The translations under genes and the position numbers were made by a program. Shown piece by piece: positions 1 to 7,595 of a DNA stretch of 16,514 nt. The stretch spans positions 1 through 16,514 of the forward strand of contig JADYYC010000152.1 in NCBI GenBank assembly GCA_020853835.1. The letters are read 5' to 3'. The notes below the pieces were generated by a model. It saw nothing but the letters and a program-made list of their open reading frames with translations, was not told the origin of the DNA and ran no database searches. Source of the stretch: Anaerolineales bacterium. GTDB lineage: Bacteria; Chloroflexota; Anaerolineae; Anaerolineales; UBA4823. Numbering within the stretch: the first letter of the stretch is position 1; each line of letters opens with the position of its first letter.

Positions 1-162
1 CTTCAAGTGCAGATCGGGCAGGGCGTTCTCGGGATCGAGAGGCTGGCCTACTGTCTGGAAAGCGGCGAGAAGAATCTGGTGAGGACATTGGCGCCCCCGC
101 AAGGGCTGAGCCTGGACGAGGTGATTTATCATGATCCGGCTGGCCTCCTGTCAGTGGGTTGA
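1..162 (+). CDS. truA: tRNA pseudouridine synthase A, C-terminal fragment
   Basis: This is the last 53 codons of a gene that begins before the window; frame 1 is open from base 1 to the TGA at 160-162. The residues APPQGLSLDEVIYHDP match the C-terminal end of TruA, where a segment of the type APAxGLYLxxVxY closes the catalytic domain. TruA makes pseudouridine at positions 38-40 of tRNA anticodon stems. The position directly before rplM-rpsI supports the call, since truA commonly precedes these ribosomal genes. No catalytic residue lies in this fragment, so the identification rests on the C-terminal motif and on gene order. Confidence 0.75.
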   Translation, partial: LQVQIGQGVLGIERLAYCLESGEKNLVRTLAPPQGLSLDEVIYHDPAGLLSVG

Positions 163-220
163 GGTTCTTGAAGAAAATTGATGCAGGCAGAATGATTGTC
201 TGCAATTGGAGATGAAAAGC

Positions 221-661
221 GTGGAGAAGACGTACATACCCAAAGCAAGTGAGATCGAGCAAGAGTGGCATCTCGTGGACGCAAATGGTCAGAACCTAGG
301 CCGGCTGGCTTCCAGGATTGCCGCAGTGTTGCTCGGCAAACACAAACCGAATTTCACGCCTGGCATGGATACCGGCGACCATGTGGTCGTGATCAATTGC
401 GAGCGAGTGCAGGTGACTGGGAAGAAGCTCGATGATAAATTCTATTATCGCTACTCGCTTTATCCCAGCGGGCTGACCGCGACCAGCTTGCGCGACCAAT
501 TGGATAAACATCCCGATCGCGTCATCACCCGCGCCGTCTGGGGGATGCTTCCGCACAACAAGTTTGGTCGCCAGATCATCAAGAAGTTGAAGGTCTATGC
601 CGGGCCCGATCATCCTCACAAGGCCCAACAGCCAAAGCCTTTGGCGATGGATAAGGAGTAG
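221..661 (+). CDS. rplM: 50S ribosomal protein L13
   Basis: L13 is an early-assembling protein of the large ribosomal subunit. The sequence reads VEKTYIPKASEIEQEWHLVD, then NLGRLASRIAAVLLGK, the VQVTGKK segment and WGMLPHNKFGR, all typical of bacterial L13. I chose the GTG at 221 because L13 proteins usually begin MKTY or similar and because GGAG at 208-211 lies nine bases upstream. A TTG at 206 or ATG at 212 would add up to five residues, but the GGAG would then be inside or touching the start. From 221 the protein has 146 residues, normal for the family. The 58-base gap after truA contains a small possible hairpin (GCAGA 187-191 with TCTGC 199-203) just before the ribosome binding site; an L13 leader role is possible but not shown. 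rpsI follows five bases downstream. Confidence 0.95.
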   Translation: MEKTYIPKASEIEQEWHLVDANGQNLGRLASRIAAVLLGKHKPNFTPGMDTGDHVVVINCERVQVTGKKLDDKFYYRYSLYPSGLTATSLRDQLDKHPDRVITRAVWGMLPHNKFGRQIIKKLKVYAGPDHPHKAQQPKPLAMDKE

Positions 662-666
662 CAGCA

Positions 667-1062
667 ATGGAAGCTCAATTTTACGAAGGTATTGGCCGGC
701 GCAAAGAAAGCACTGCGCGAGTTCGCCTGATGAGCGGTTCGGGGAAGTTCGTGGTGAACGAAAGACCCGCAGAAGATTACTTCCCGCGCCTGGGCGACCT
801 GGAAGCCATCCTGGCCCCCCTGCACACTGCGAGCGAAAACCGTGATTTGATGGACATCAGCGTGCTCGTTAGGGGCGGCGGCGTGACCGGGCAGACAGAA
901 GCGGTTCAATTGGGGATCGCCAGGGCGCTGGTAAAAATGAACCCCGATTTGAAACCAGCCATGCGAAAAGGCGGTTTTCTAACCCGAGATGCGCGCATCA
1001 AAGAGCGGAAAAAGCCAGGCCTCAAGCGCGCACGCAAGGCGCCGACGTATACCAAACGTTAA
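667..1062 (+). CDS. rpsI: 30S ribosomal protein S9
   Basis: S9 is a small-subunit protein whose C-terminal tail reaches the P-site tRNA. The 131-residue protein begins MEAQFYEGIGRRKESTARVRL, the usual S9 N-terminal GRRK-(S/T)-(S/A)-ARV signature, has GGGVTGQTEAVQLGIARAL in the middle, and ends with the basic tail KKPGLKRARKAPTYTKR, where the terminal Lys-Arg is the conserved tRNA-contacting end. AAGGAG at 653-658 overlaps the end of rplM and lies eight bases before the ATG, so the two genes are tightly coupled in one operon. The strong hairpin starting about 20 bases after the stop probably ends this transcript. Confidence 0.97.
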   Translation: MEAQFYEGIGRRKESTARVRLMSGSGKFVVNERPAEDYFPRLGDLEAILAPLHTASENRDLMDISVLVRGGGVTGQTEAVQLGIARALVKMNPDLKPAMRKGGFLTRDARIKERKKPGLKRARKAPTYTKR

Positions 1063-1083
1063 CTTCTATTCACGCTTAGAAAC

Positions 1084-1150
1084 GGAAATGCGTATTCCGT
1101 GTTGCGCCCCGGCAGGGTCCGAAGCGCAGTGCGGCTTACGCATTTTTCTT
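1084..1150 (+). terminator. rho-independent terminator after rpsI
   Basis: A long inverted repeat follows rpsI. AAATGCGTA (1086-1094) pairs perfectly with TACGCATTT (1137-1145). Further in, CCG (1097-1099) pairs with CGG (1132-1134) and TGCGC (1103-1107) with GCGCA (1124-1128); the three bases between these blocks can form G-U wobbles, leaving one two-base mismatch. The 3' side runs into TTTTTCTTCT. This is a good intrinsic terminator for the truA-rplM-rpsI transcript and separates it from the next gene. Confidence 0.75.
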
Positions 1151-1211
1151 CTATCTTCCAAGGTGAAGCACAGCACGTGATTTCGATGGATTGCCGGGAA
1201 AGGTGCACACT

Positions 1212-2666
1212 ATGAACAGCAAAGGGATCAAGATTCTGGGGCTGGGCCCTGGCGGCGCCGAACTGCTGACCCGCAAAGCCTGGCAGATGTTGCAAGACAG
1301 CCATGAGATCTATCTGCGCACCCTCTCACACCCCGTGGTTGACCAGCTTCCGGATACGCTGGCAGTCCATTCTTTTGATCATCTTTACGAGGCCGGGGGA
1401 TCATACGAGCAGGTGTATGAACAGATTACTGAGCGGATTTTAGAGCTTGGCAGGCGGGAAGCCGGGGTAGTCTACGCGGTTCCGGGGCACCCGTTGGTGG
1501 CTGAGGCGACCACGCCGCAGGTCTTGCAGCGCGCCGCGGCGGAAGGCTTGCCGGTGGAAATCATTGACGGCATGAGTTTTTTGGAACCTGTCTTGACCGC
1601 GCTGGGGATCGATCCGTTTCCGCACACCGCTCTGGTGGATGCGCTTGAAATCGCCTCCGGGCATGTGCCTCCTTTTCCAACCAGCGCGCCGGTGTTGATT
1701 GCTCAAGTATATTCGGAGATGATCGCTTCGGATGTCAAGCTGGTCTTGATGAGCCTGTATCCCGACGAGCATCCAGTGCGCCTGGTCCATGCTGCGGGCA
1801 CCCCGGGGCAGGTCGTGGAGGACATCAGGCTGTTCGAGATTGATCGCAGCCGGCATCTTGGCTTGCTGAGCGTGCTCTACCTGCCTCCGCTCGACAGGGA
1901 GACTTCGTTCGAAGCCTTTCTCGAAGTGGTCGCCCATTTGCGCGCGCCAGAGGGCTGTCCCTGGGATCGCGAGCAGACCCACCAATCGCTGAAAGCGGAT
2001 TTGCAAGAAGAAACCTACGAAGCCCTGGCTGCCATGGACGCTGACGATCCGGCGGGGATGTGCGAGGAGCTTGGGGATTTGATCCTCTTGATTTTGCTTC
2101 ACACCCAGATCGCCTCCGATGCCGGCGAATTTACCATCGCCGATGTCCTGCGCCGCATCCACAGGAAAATCGTGCGCCGTCACCCGCACGTCTTTGGCGA
2201 TCTACAGGTTAACGATGGCGGTGTCATTTTGCAAAACTGGGAAAAGATCAAAGAGCAGGAACGCCAGGAGGGCGGCAGCGAAAGTGCCAGCCTGTTGGAT
2301 GGGGTGTCAAAGGCCTTGCCGGCGCTCTTGCAGTCTCAGAGCTATCAAAAACGAGCTGCACATGTCGGGTTCGATTGGCCCGACGTGCAGGGGGTCCTGG
2401 CAAAGCTGAATGAAGAGCTGGATGAAGTACGCCGCGCAAACGATAACGAAGAGCGCGCATTAGAGATAGGTGATTTGCTCTTTGCCACGGTCAACCTGGC
2501 GCGCTGGTACGATATCGACGCTGAAAGCGCGCTGCGCCTGGCAAACGCGCGCTTTCACAAACGCTTCGCCTACATAGAAAGCGAAGCGCACCGGCAGGGT
2601 CGCTCTATAACCGAGCTGAGCCTGGAGGAGATGGAAGCGTTCTGGCAGCAAGCAAAGAAGCTGTGA
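1212..2666 (+). CDS. mazG: YabN-like fusion: tetrapyrrole methylase domain + nucleoside triphosphate pyrophosphohydrolase (MazG)
   Basis: The protein joins an N-terminal tetrapyrrole (corrin/porphyrin) methylase-like domain, about residues 1-225, to a C-terminal MazG region with two repeats, as in B. subtilis YabN (about 490 residues; this one has 484). The methylase domain shows KILGLGPGG near the N-terminus, AVPGHPLVAEATT and IDGMSFLEP. MazG proteins hydrolyse NTPs to NMP and pyrophosphate and clear abnormal nucleotides. The first repeat carries EETYE (266-270) and EELGD (285-289), the second EELDE (401-405) and EIGD (418-421), giving the metal-binding ExxE...ExxD pattern in both. I chose ATG 1212 because AAAGG at 1199-1203 lies eight bases upstream; a TTG at 1191 is in frame but lacks such a site. 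What the methylase domain does in these fusions is not settled. The stop abuts the stop of the convergent gene. Confidence 0.9.
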   Translation: MNSKGIKILGLGPGGAELLTRKAWQMLQDSHEIYLRTLSHPVVDQLPDTLAVHSFDHLYEAGGSYEQVYEQITERILELGRREAGVVYAVPGHPLVAEATTPQVLQRAAAEGLPVEIIDGMSFLEPVLTALGIDPFPHTALVDALEIASGHVPPFPTSAPVLIAQVYSEMIASDVKLVLMSLYPDEHPVRLVHAAGTPGQVVEDIRLFEIDRSRHLGLLSVLYLPPLDRETSFEAFLEVVAHLRAPEGCPWDREQTHQSLKADLQEETYEALAAMDADDPAGMCEELGDLILLILLHTQIASDAGEFTIADVLRRIHRKIVRRHPHVFGDLQVNDGGVILQNWEKIKEQERQEGGSESASLLDGVSKALPALLQSQSYQKRAAHVGFDWPDVQGVLAKLNEELDEVRRANDNEERALEIGDLLFATVNLARWYDIDAESALRLANARFHKRFAYIESEAHRQGRSITELSLEEMEAFWQQAKKL

Positions 2667-4505
2667 TCATCTCCTTAAATGGTAAGGTATATCGATGATC
2701 ACGCGCTGGAACCCCAGGTGCCGCCGGCGGTAGAGCAGGGCGGTCTTGATCAGCCAGGTGGTCTGGTTGTGCAGCAGTCCATGCCACCAGCGGGCGGGGA
2801 TGAACTCTGGCAGGACGACGACGGCCATTTGACCATCGTTATGTTCAAAATCCGTCTCATCTAAGAACTCTAATAGCGGGGCGACAACCGAACGAAAGGG
2901 CGAGGCGCGCACGACCAGAGGGATGTTCGGGAACCAGCGCTCCCATTCGGCCTTTACTTTTTCTGCCTCTCCGGGGTTCAACTCGATATAAAGCCCGGTC
3001 ACGTCTTTTGATATCGAACTCGAGAAATCGATCGCATCGATGATGCCGCGATGGACGCCTGAGACCGGGATCACAATGCGCGGCGATGGTAACGGGCGCA
3101 GAGATGGGGGCAGCCCGCGCAGGGTGAGCTGGCTGCTCACGTCTTGATAGTGATGCTTGATGCGCATGAAAACGATCACCAGGACACAAATCAAAAAGAA
3201 CGTGATCCACGCGCCTTCGAGCATTTTGCTGTAACCGATCACGATCATCGTGATGGCCGTTGTCAACGCTCCCAGGCCGTTGAGCGAGGCTTTTACCTGC
3301 CAGTGCGGCGTGCGCAGGCGCAGCCAGTGCACCACCATCCCGAGCTGTGATAATGTAAAGGCGATAAAGACACCCACGGCAAATAATGGGATCAGGGCAT
3401 GACTTTCGCCTCGGAAAAGGACGATTAAAAAGCCGGATGCGAGAGCCAGCAAGCCTATCCCATTGGCGAAGACCAGCCGGTCGCCTAAGGAGGTGAGTTG
3501 GCGTGGGAGATATCTGTCTTGAGCCAGGATAGCAGCCAGGCGAGGAAAACCCGCAAAGCTGGTGTTTGCGGCAACGGCGAGAACTGCCATCGTGGCGAAC
3601 TGGATCAGGTAGAAACCAGGCCCATCCCCGAGCAGCCGTTGGGATAAGGCCGCCAGGATAGTCTGCTGTGGTCCGGCTATGATGCCGAGAGATTGTGTCA
3701 GGCCAATGCTGCCGGCAAACAGAAAACCCATGAGAATAGCCATCACGACAAGGGTGATGCGGGCATTCTTGATTTCGGGGGGTTGGAAGCTGGGTATGCC
3801 GTTGCTGATCGCTTCGATGCCGGTCAGGGCGGTACAGCCGGTGGCAAAAGTGTGTAAGATCAAAAACAGCGTCACCGGTTTGACTGCCGGCGGCGCGACC
3901 GCGCCCAACTCCTGGACGCCCTGCGTCGAGAGTTTGAACAAGCCAAAAACGATCATCGGAATAAATGTGAAAAGGAAAAGATACACCGGAATGGACATCA
4001 AAGTGCCGGTCTCCTTCAACCCTCGCATATTCGCCAGCGTGATGATGACAAGCAGGAACAGGGCTATCTCGGTTCGAAGACTCCACAGGATTGGATAAGC
4101 CGAAGCAATGGCCTCGACCCCTGCGGTGAGACTGACTGCGGCGGTCAACACATAATCCATCAGCAGCGCGGCCGCCGCGATTAAGCCAAAAAAACTGCCC
4201 AGATTGTCCCGCGCGACGACGTAAGAGCCGCCGCCGCCGGGGTAGGCTTCGATGGTCTGAAAATAAGAGGCCGCTACGATGGTCAACAACAATACGATGG
4301 CGATCCCGATGGGCATTGCCAGGCTTAAGCCGCTCGCGCCAGCAACTACAAGGCCGAGGAAGATCTCCTGGTTGGCGTAAGCGATAGAAGAGAGCGCATC
4401 AGGCGAAAACGCGGCCAGGGCGCGCACTTTGTTCAGCCGTTTTTCGGTGAGCGAACGGGTTGGAAGCGGTGAACCTAAGATCAGAGTCTTGATTTTATTC
4501 AGCAT
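2667..4505 (-). CDS. kimA: KimA-family potassium/proton symporter (APC superfamily)
   Basis: The 612-residue protein resembles B. subtilis KimA (YdaO, 607 residues) along its full length: about twelve membrane segments, then a soluble cytoplasmic domain of about 150 residues. KimA is a high-affinity proton-driven K+ importer that works as a dimer and is inhibited by c-di-AMP. Residues I recall as important for K+ or H+ handling fall at the same numbers here: D36 and Y43 in SPDALSSIAY, and D117, T121 and S125 in MDYVLTAAVS. Other shared stretches are EAYPGGGGSY, CTALTGIEAISNGIP and, near the C-terminus, HGLLHNQTTW. It is the last gene of a - strand group. The upstream gap is only 66 bases, too short for a ydaO-type c-di-AMP riboswitch. 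The ribosome binding site is weak (AGG about eight bases before the ATG). A more general amino-acid permease is possible but less likely. Confidence 0.85.
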   Translation of the reverse strand: MLNKIKTLILGSPLPTRSLTEKRLNKVRALAAFSPDALSSIAYANQEIFLGLVVAGASGLSLAMPIGIAIVLLLTIVAASYFQTIEAYPGGGGSYVVARDNLGSFFGLIAAAALLMDYVLTAAVSLTAGVEAIASAYPILWSLRTEIALFLLVIITLANMRGLKETGTLMSIPVYLFLFTFIPMIVFGLFKLSTQGVQELGAVAPPAVKPVTLFLILHTFATGCTALTGIEAISNGIPSFQPPEIKNARITLVVMAILMGFLFAGSIGLTQSLGIIAGPQQTILAALSQRLLGDGPGFYLIQFATMAVLAVAANTSFAGFPRLAAILAQDRYLPRQLTSLGDRLVFANGIGLLALASGFLIVLFRGESHALIPLFAVGVFIAFTLSQLGMVVHWLRLRTPHWQVKASLNGLGALTTAITMIVIGYSKMLEGAWITFFLICVLVIVFMRIKHHYQDVSSQLTLRGLPPSLRPLPSPRIVIPVSGVHRGIIDAIDFSSSISKDVTGLYIELNPGEAEKVKAEWERWFPNIPLVVRASPFRSVVAPLLEFLDETDFEHNDGQMAVVVLPEFIPARWWHGLLHNQTTWLIKTALLYRRRHLGFQRVIIDIPYHLRR

Positions 4506-4535
4506 ATTTTGCCTGTACCCACTGATGTTAAACTA

Positions 4536-4557
4536 TTGCGGCCCTGATGGGCCGCAA
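4536..4557 (-). terminator. hairpin between the small membrane protein and kimA
   Basis: TTGCGGCCC (4536-4544) and GGGCCGCAA (4549-4557) form a perfect nine-pair stem with a four-base loop. Read on the - strand it is followed by TAGTTTAAC, which is only weakly U-rich. It may reduce read-through into kimA or act as an RNA processing or stability hairpin; full termination is uncertain. Confidence 0.45.
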
Positions 4558-4571
4558 GTTGCGCTGACAAT

Positions 4572-5030
4572 TCAGATATTGTCACTTTCTGCCTCAACGG
4601 GTTGGTTTTCTTTAGGTATTTTGGAAGGCAGGCGTAGGATTGCCACGATGTAAGCGATGGTCAGGACGCTAAATACCGCGCTGGTTATCCATCCGGCGGC
4701 TGTCCACCAGATCGCGGATTGTTGGGTAATCGAGATAAATGCGCCCATCAAGTTGGCTAATATCAGCGCGGCCAGGACTCCTCGCTGCGACGGCGGAGAA
4801 AGCTCTCTGAATGTCTCTCGCAAAGACCAGAGCAGCAGTCCAAATCCAAACAGAGCCGCTCCAAACATGCGTGTGAATGCGGCGATCTGCCAGTAGAGAT
4901 CCGAGTTGATTTGGAGCAGCTCGGGGACGGCGTAAAACGCCATCATGAGCGGCCCATACAGGCTAAAAGCGATACCGCTCGCGATCAACAAGCCGGCATG
5001 AATTTTAATTATCCACAGGATGTATTTCAT
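4572..5030 (-). CDS. small membrane protein of unknown function, four helices
   Basis: I do not recognise the family. The 152-residue protein has four clear hydrophobic segments, at about residues 3-26, 46-68, 84-100 and 108-133, and a short charged C-terminal tail (KIPKENQPVEAES). It has no signal peptidase or lipobox motif and no catalytic-looking residues, so a small integral membrane protein is all that can be said. It begins 21 bases after the methyltransferase stop and ends 66 bases before the KimA-type transporter, in the same orientation. An accessory role to that transporter is possible from position alone. A TATAAT on the - strand overlapping the end of the methyltransferase gene may give it its own promoter. 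No strong ribosome binding site precedes the ATG. Confidence 0.7.
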   Translation of the reverse strand: MKYILWIIKIHAGLLIASGIAFSLYGPLMMAFYAVPELLQINSDLYWQIAAFTRMFGAALFGFGLLLWSLRETFRELSPPSQRGVLAALILANLMGAFISITQQSAIWWTAAGWITSAVFSVLTIAYIVAILRLPSKIPKENQPVEAESDNI

Positions 5031-5050
5031 TTCTTTGTGCTTTACAATTG

Positions 5051-5080
5051 ATTATACACCCGCTTCCCAGCGGGCGTACA
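5051..5080 (-). promoter_or_regulatory. possible promoter for the small membrane protein and kimA
   Basis: On the - strand a perfect TATAAT (5056-5051) overlaps the TAA stop of the methyltransferase gene and lies 20 bases before the ATG at 5030. The -35 region, about 18 bases further up (TGTACG, 5080-5075), is poor. The proposed start near 5045 would leave a leader of about 15 bases. Confidence 0.35.
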
Positions 5081-5984
5081 TGGCAGTGGAGAGCAGCCTT
5101 CCGGCTGATCGTTCTTCCAAAGCCAGTTCGCCGCATTCCACGCTTCCGCCAAGTCCGGCGGTCATATCGCTCAGCGCATAATAAAACGCCAGCGCCGAAG
5201 CCCGGATTGCATAGGCGGTAAGGATAATAAACAGGGGCCGGTCGCTCAAGAGGTAGCGGCAGTTTTGCAGCAGTTCCGGCAGGGAATCGAACAGCTCCCA
5301 AACCTGGCCTTGCGGACCACGCCCAAACTTCGGCGGGTCAAGCACAATCGCATCGTATTTTGACCCGCGCCGCACCTCGCGCCGCACGAATTTGAAGGCG
5401 TCGTCGACCAGCCAGCGGATAGGCCGGTCGTTCAACCCCGAGAGGGACTGGTTCTCGCGCGCGAGGAGGATCGATTTCTTGGAGGCGTCCACGTGCGTCA
5501 CCTGCGCGTCCGCCAGCGAAACCGCCAGGGTGGCCAGGCCGGTATAGCCAAACAGGTTCAGGACCCGGATGGGTTCCGTCGTGGAAGGGCGCTGGCGGGT
5601 GATGCGCGAGCGCATCCAGTCCCAATGGGAGGACTGTTCGGGAAAGACCCCCACATGGCGGGAACTGGCGGTGAAGCAGATGAAACGCAAGTCTTTATAG
5701 CGCATCTTCCAGGGGGTTTTGATCGGTTGGTAGTTTTCCCATTGCCCGCCGCTCTCATCGCCGCTGGGCTTGAGCACGGCGTGGGCTTGCCGCCAGCGTT
5801 CGGGAGGGAGCGATTTCGCCCAGATCGCCTGGTGCTCAGGCCGCACCAGAGTGTAAGCCCCAAAGCGCTCCAGCTTCTGCCCGCCTCCGCTGTCCAGCAG
5901 TTCGTAATCTTCCCAGCCGCGTGCGACGAGTACCTGGATCTCAGGTGGGTGGTTAGCCGGTCGTTTCCGATTGTTTTCTTCCAT
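5052..5984 (-). CDS. class I SAM-dependent methyltransferase, RlmI-like (probable rRNA methyltransferase)
   Basis: The 310-residue protein has a Rossmann-type methyltransferase core. The SAM-binding loop is VLNLFGYTGLATLAVS (141-156), an acidic residue follows at the end of the next strand (HVDAS, 164-168), WLVDDAFKFV (191-200) is the next motif, and IVLDPPKFGRGP (213-224) carries the DPPKF motif of RlmI/RlmK-type 23S rRNA cytosine-C5 methyltransferases. It lacks the N-terminal PUA domain of E. coli RlmI; instead the first 130 residues contain YELLDSGGGQKLERFG. The target is therefore inferred. I start at ATG 5984; the frame is open further upstream but has no usable start there, and that stretch would run into the tryptophanase gene. 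No good ribosome binding site lies before 5984. The gene follows tnaA by 91 bases and precedes the small membrane protein by 21. Confidence 0.8.
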   Translation of the reverse strand: MEENNRKRPANHPPEIQVLVARGWEDYELLDSGGGQKLERFGAYTLVRPEHQAIWAKSLPPERWRQAHAVLKPSGDESGGQWENYQPIKTPWKMRYKDLRFICFTASSRHVGVFPEQSSHWDWMRSRITRQRPSTTEPIRVLNLFGYTGLATLAVSLADAQVTHVDASKKSILLARENQSLSGLNDRPIRWLVDDAFKFVRREVRRGSKYDAIVLDPPKFGRGPQGQVWELFDSLPELLQNCRYLLSDRPLFIILTAYAIRASALAFYYALSDMTAGLGGSVECGELALEERSAGRLLSTAMYARWEAGV

Positions 5985-6075
5985 CGTTTCAACGCGTAAA
6001 AGGTTATCATTTATTCCCCGACCTCCGATGGCTGTGCTTGCTGTGCAGCGAAAGGAGACCGGGCAGGCGGATTGT

Positions 6076-7473
6076 CTAGGTTTTCGCCGAGCCGGGCACG
6101 GGCTCGAACCGGGCGGTGAAGTGGCGCAGGAACTCCGGCGCATAGGTGAAGCGGTAGCCGTGGACCTGGCGCCCCCGCCCCGCGATTTCTACGAGGGTTT
6201 GCACCACGAAATCCAGGTGACTTTGTGTGTACACCCGCCGCGGGATCGCCAGCCGGACAAGCTCCAGATCGGGATAGACCATCTGACCCGAGACCGGGTC
6301 GGGGTGCGCGAACATCACCGAGCCGATCTCGACCGCTCGGATCCCGCCTTGCCGGTAAAGTTCGACCGACAGCGCCTGCCCCGGAAATTCGGATTGCGGG
6401 ATGTGGGAAAACAACCGCCCCGCGTCAACATAAACCGCGTGTCCGCCGGGCGGCTGGATGACTGGGATTTGATTGGCGAGCAGGCTTTCCGTCAGGTAGG
6501 CCGTCTGCGCCAGCCGGTAAGCGAGGTAACTTTCGTCCAAACCTTCCCATAATCCGGTTGCGACTGCGTCTAAGTCGCGCCCCGCGAGCCCGCCATAGGT
6601 CGGGAAGCCTTCGCGCAGGATCAACTCGTTGCAAGCCTTCCGGTAGAGGTCCTCGCTGTTCATTGCCAGAAAACCGCCGATGTTGACGATGGCGTCTTTT
6701 TTCGCGCTCATCGTCGCCCCATCCGCCAGCGAAAAGATCTCGTTGGCGATTTCGAGCGTGGTTTTCTGAGCGTATCCCGGCTCTCGCAGCTTGATGAAAT
6801 AGGCATTTTCGGCAAACCGGCAGGCATCGATGAAGAAAGGAATCCCGAACTCTCTATAAGTGTTTGAGACCTGGCGGATGTTTTCGATCGAAACGGGCTG
6901 CCCGCCGCCAGCGTTGTTGGTGATGGTGATCATACCAAATGGAATGTTCTCTGGACCGACCTCTGATATAAAGGCACGCAGTTTTTGGGTATCCAGGTTG
7001 CCCTTGAAAGGATGCAGGTTCTGCGGATCGCGGCCTTCGTCGATCAGCAGGTTCACCGGTCGCCCGCCGCGCGCCCGGATGTTTGCATCGGTGGTATCGA
7101 AATGCATGTTGGAAGGCACGTATGCCCCAGGCTTCATGGATAAAGAGCACAGGATGTTTTCGGCTGCGCGTCCCTGGTGGGTGGGGACGAAATACCGAAA
7201 GCCAAAGATCTCTTTTATTGCCTTTGACAGGCGTTGGAAAGAGCGCGCCCCCGCATACGATTCATCGCCCTGCATGATCGCTGCCCACTGAGCCTGGCTC
7301 ATCGCGCCGGTGCCCGAATCGGTCAGCAGGTCGATAAAGACATCTTCTGCCAGCAGCGCAAACACATTGTAACCAGCCTGCTCGATAGCCCGCTCACGCT
7401 CATCCTGTCCGATCAACCGGATGGGCTCTACCATTTTGATGCGGAATGGTTCCGGTGGGTGATGTGGGTTCAA
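6076..7473 (-). CDS. tnaA: tryptophanase (tryptophan indole-lyase)
   Basis: This PLP enzyme of the beta-eliminating lyase family would convert tryptophan to indole, pyruvate and ammonia. At 465 residues it is the normal length. The PLP-lysine motif SAKKD is at 256-260 (K259). Tryptophanase and tyrosine phenol-lyase are close relatives, and the N-terminal part here (PEPFRIK, DERERAIEQAGYN) looks phenol-lyase-like. The residues that separate the two activities follow tryptophanase: D126 in HFDTT (Thr in phenol-lyase), V381 and I383 in RAVEIGS (phenol-lyase has SMERG with a substrate-binding Arg) and H451 in RHFTARF (Phe in phenol-lyase). The start is TTG 7473, preceded by GGAGG (7483-7479) with a five-base spacer; an ATG thirteen codons later would cut off the conserved PEPFRI. 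I found no TnaC-like leader peptide with a Trp codon upstream. Confidence 0.92.
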   Translation of the reverse strand: MNPHHPPEPFRIKMVEPIRLIGQDERERAIEQAGYNVFALLAEDVFIDLLTDSGTGAMSQAQWAAIMQGDESYAGARSFQRLSKAIKEIFGFRYFVPTHQGRAAENILCSLSMKPGAYVPSNMHFDTTDANIRARGGRPVNLLIDEGRDPQNLHPFKGNLDTQKLRAFISEVGPENIPFGMITITNNAGGGQPVSIENIRQVSNTYREFGIPFFIDACRFAENAYFIKLREPGYAQKTTLEIANEIFSLADGATMSAKKDAIVNIGGFLAMNSEDLYRKACNELILREGFPTYGGLAGRDLDAVATGLWEGLDESYLAYRLAQTAYLTESLLANQIPVIQPPGGHAVYVDAGRLFSHIPQSEFPGQALSVELYRQGGIRAVEIGSVMFAHPDPVSGQMVYPDLELVRLAIPRRVYTQSHLDFVVQTLVEIAGRGRQVHGYRFTYAPEFLRHFTARFEPVPGSAKT

Positions 7474-7550
7474 CTTTACCTCCAGACCTTCGTCAACTCA
7501 AAAAAATATTGCACACTTTACGGGCCCCCAGGCAGCGCTTCCTGGCGCGA

Positions 7551-7564
7551 TTTATTATAATAAA
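7551..7564. promoter_or_regulatory. palindromic -10 element, possible divergent promoter
   Basis: TTTATTATAATAAA is a perfect 14-base palindrome that contains TATAAT on both strands: 7556-7561 on + and 7559-7554 on -. The - strand copy would serve tnaA with a leader of about 75 bases; the + copy would start transcription about 28 bases before the small ORF at 7596. Neither side has a recognisable -35 element. Confidence 0.4.
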
Positions 7565-7595
7565 AACCGGCTCTATTTTGGGAGTTTCATTGAAA

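Noticed and set aside
1440..2189. A 249-codon - strand frame opposite yabN.
   Set aside because: The opposite strand encodes clear methylase and MazG motifs; this frame shows no family resemblance.
2857..4086. A 409-codon - strand frame inside the kimA region.
   Set aside because: The kimA frame gives a coherent transporter with conserved motifs; this one reads His-, Arg- and Pro-rich sequence without membrane segments and is a shadow.
4506..4571. ydaO-type c-di-AMP riboswitch before the KimA gene.
   Set aside because: Only 66 bases are available, less than the length of that riboswitch, and they hold a simple hairpin without its conserved core.
5558..6010. A 150-codon - strand frame with a good GGAGG ahead of its ATG.
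   Set aside because: It overlaps the methyltransferase gene in another frame, and its product is rich in Arg, Pro, Ser and Ala with no domain-like pattern, as expected for a shadow frame.
7474..7550. Possible TnaC-type leader peptide before tryptophanase.
   Set aside because: The only short frames on the - strand are a few codons long and contain no Trp codon or Trp-Pro ending as in known tna leaders.
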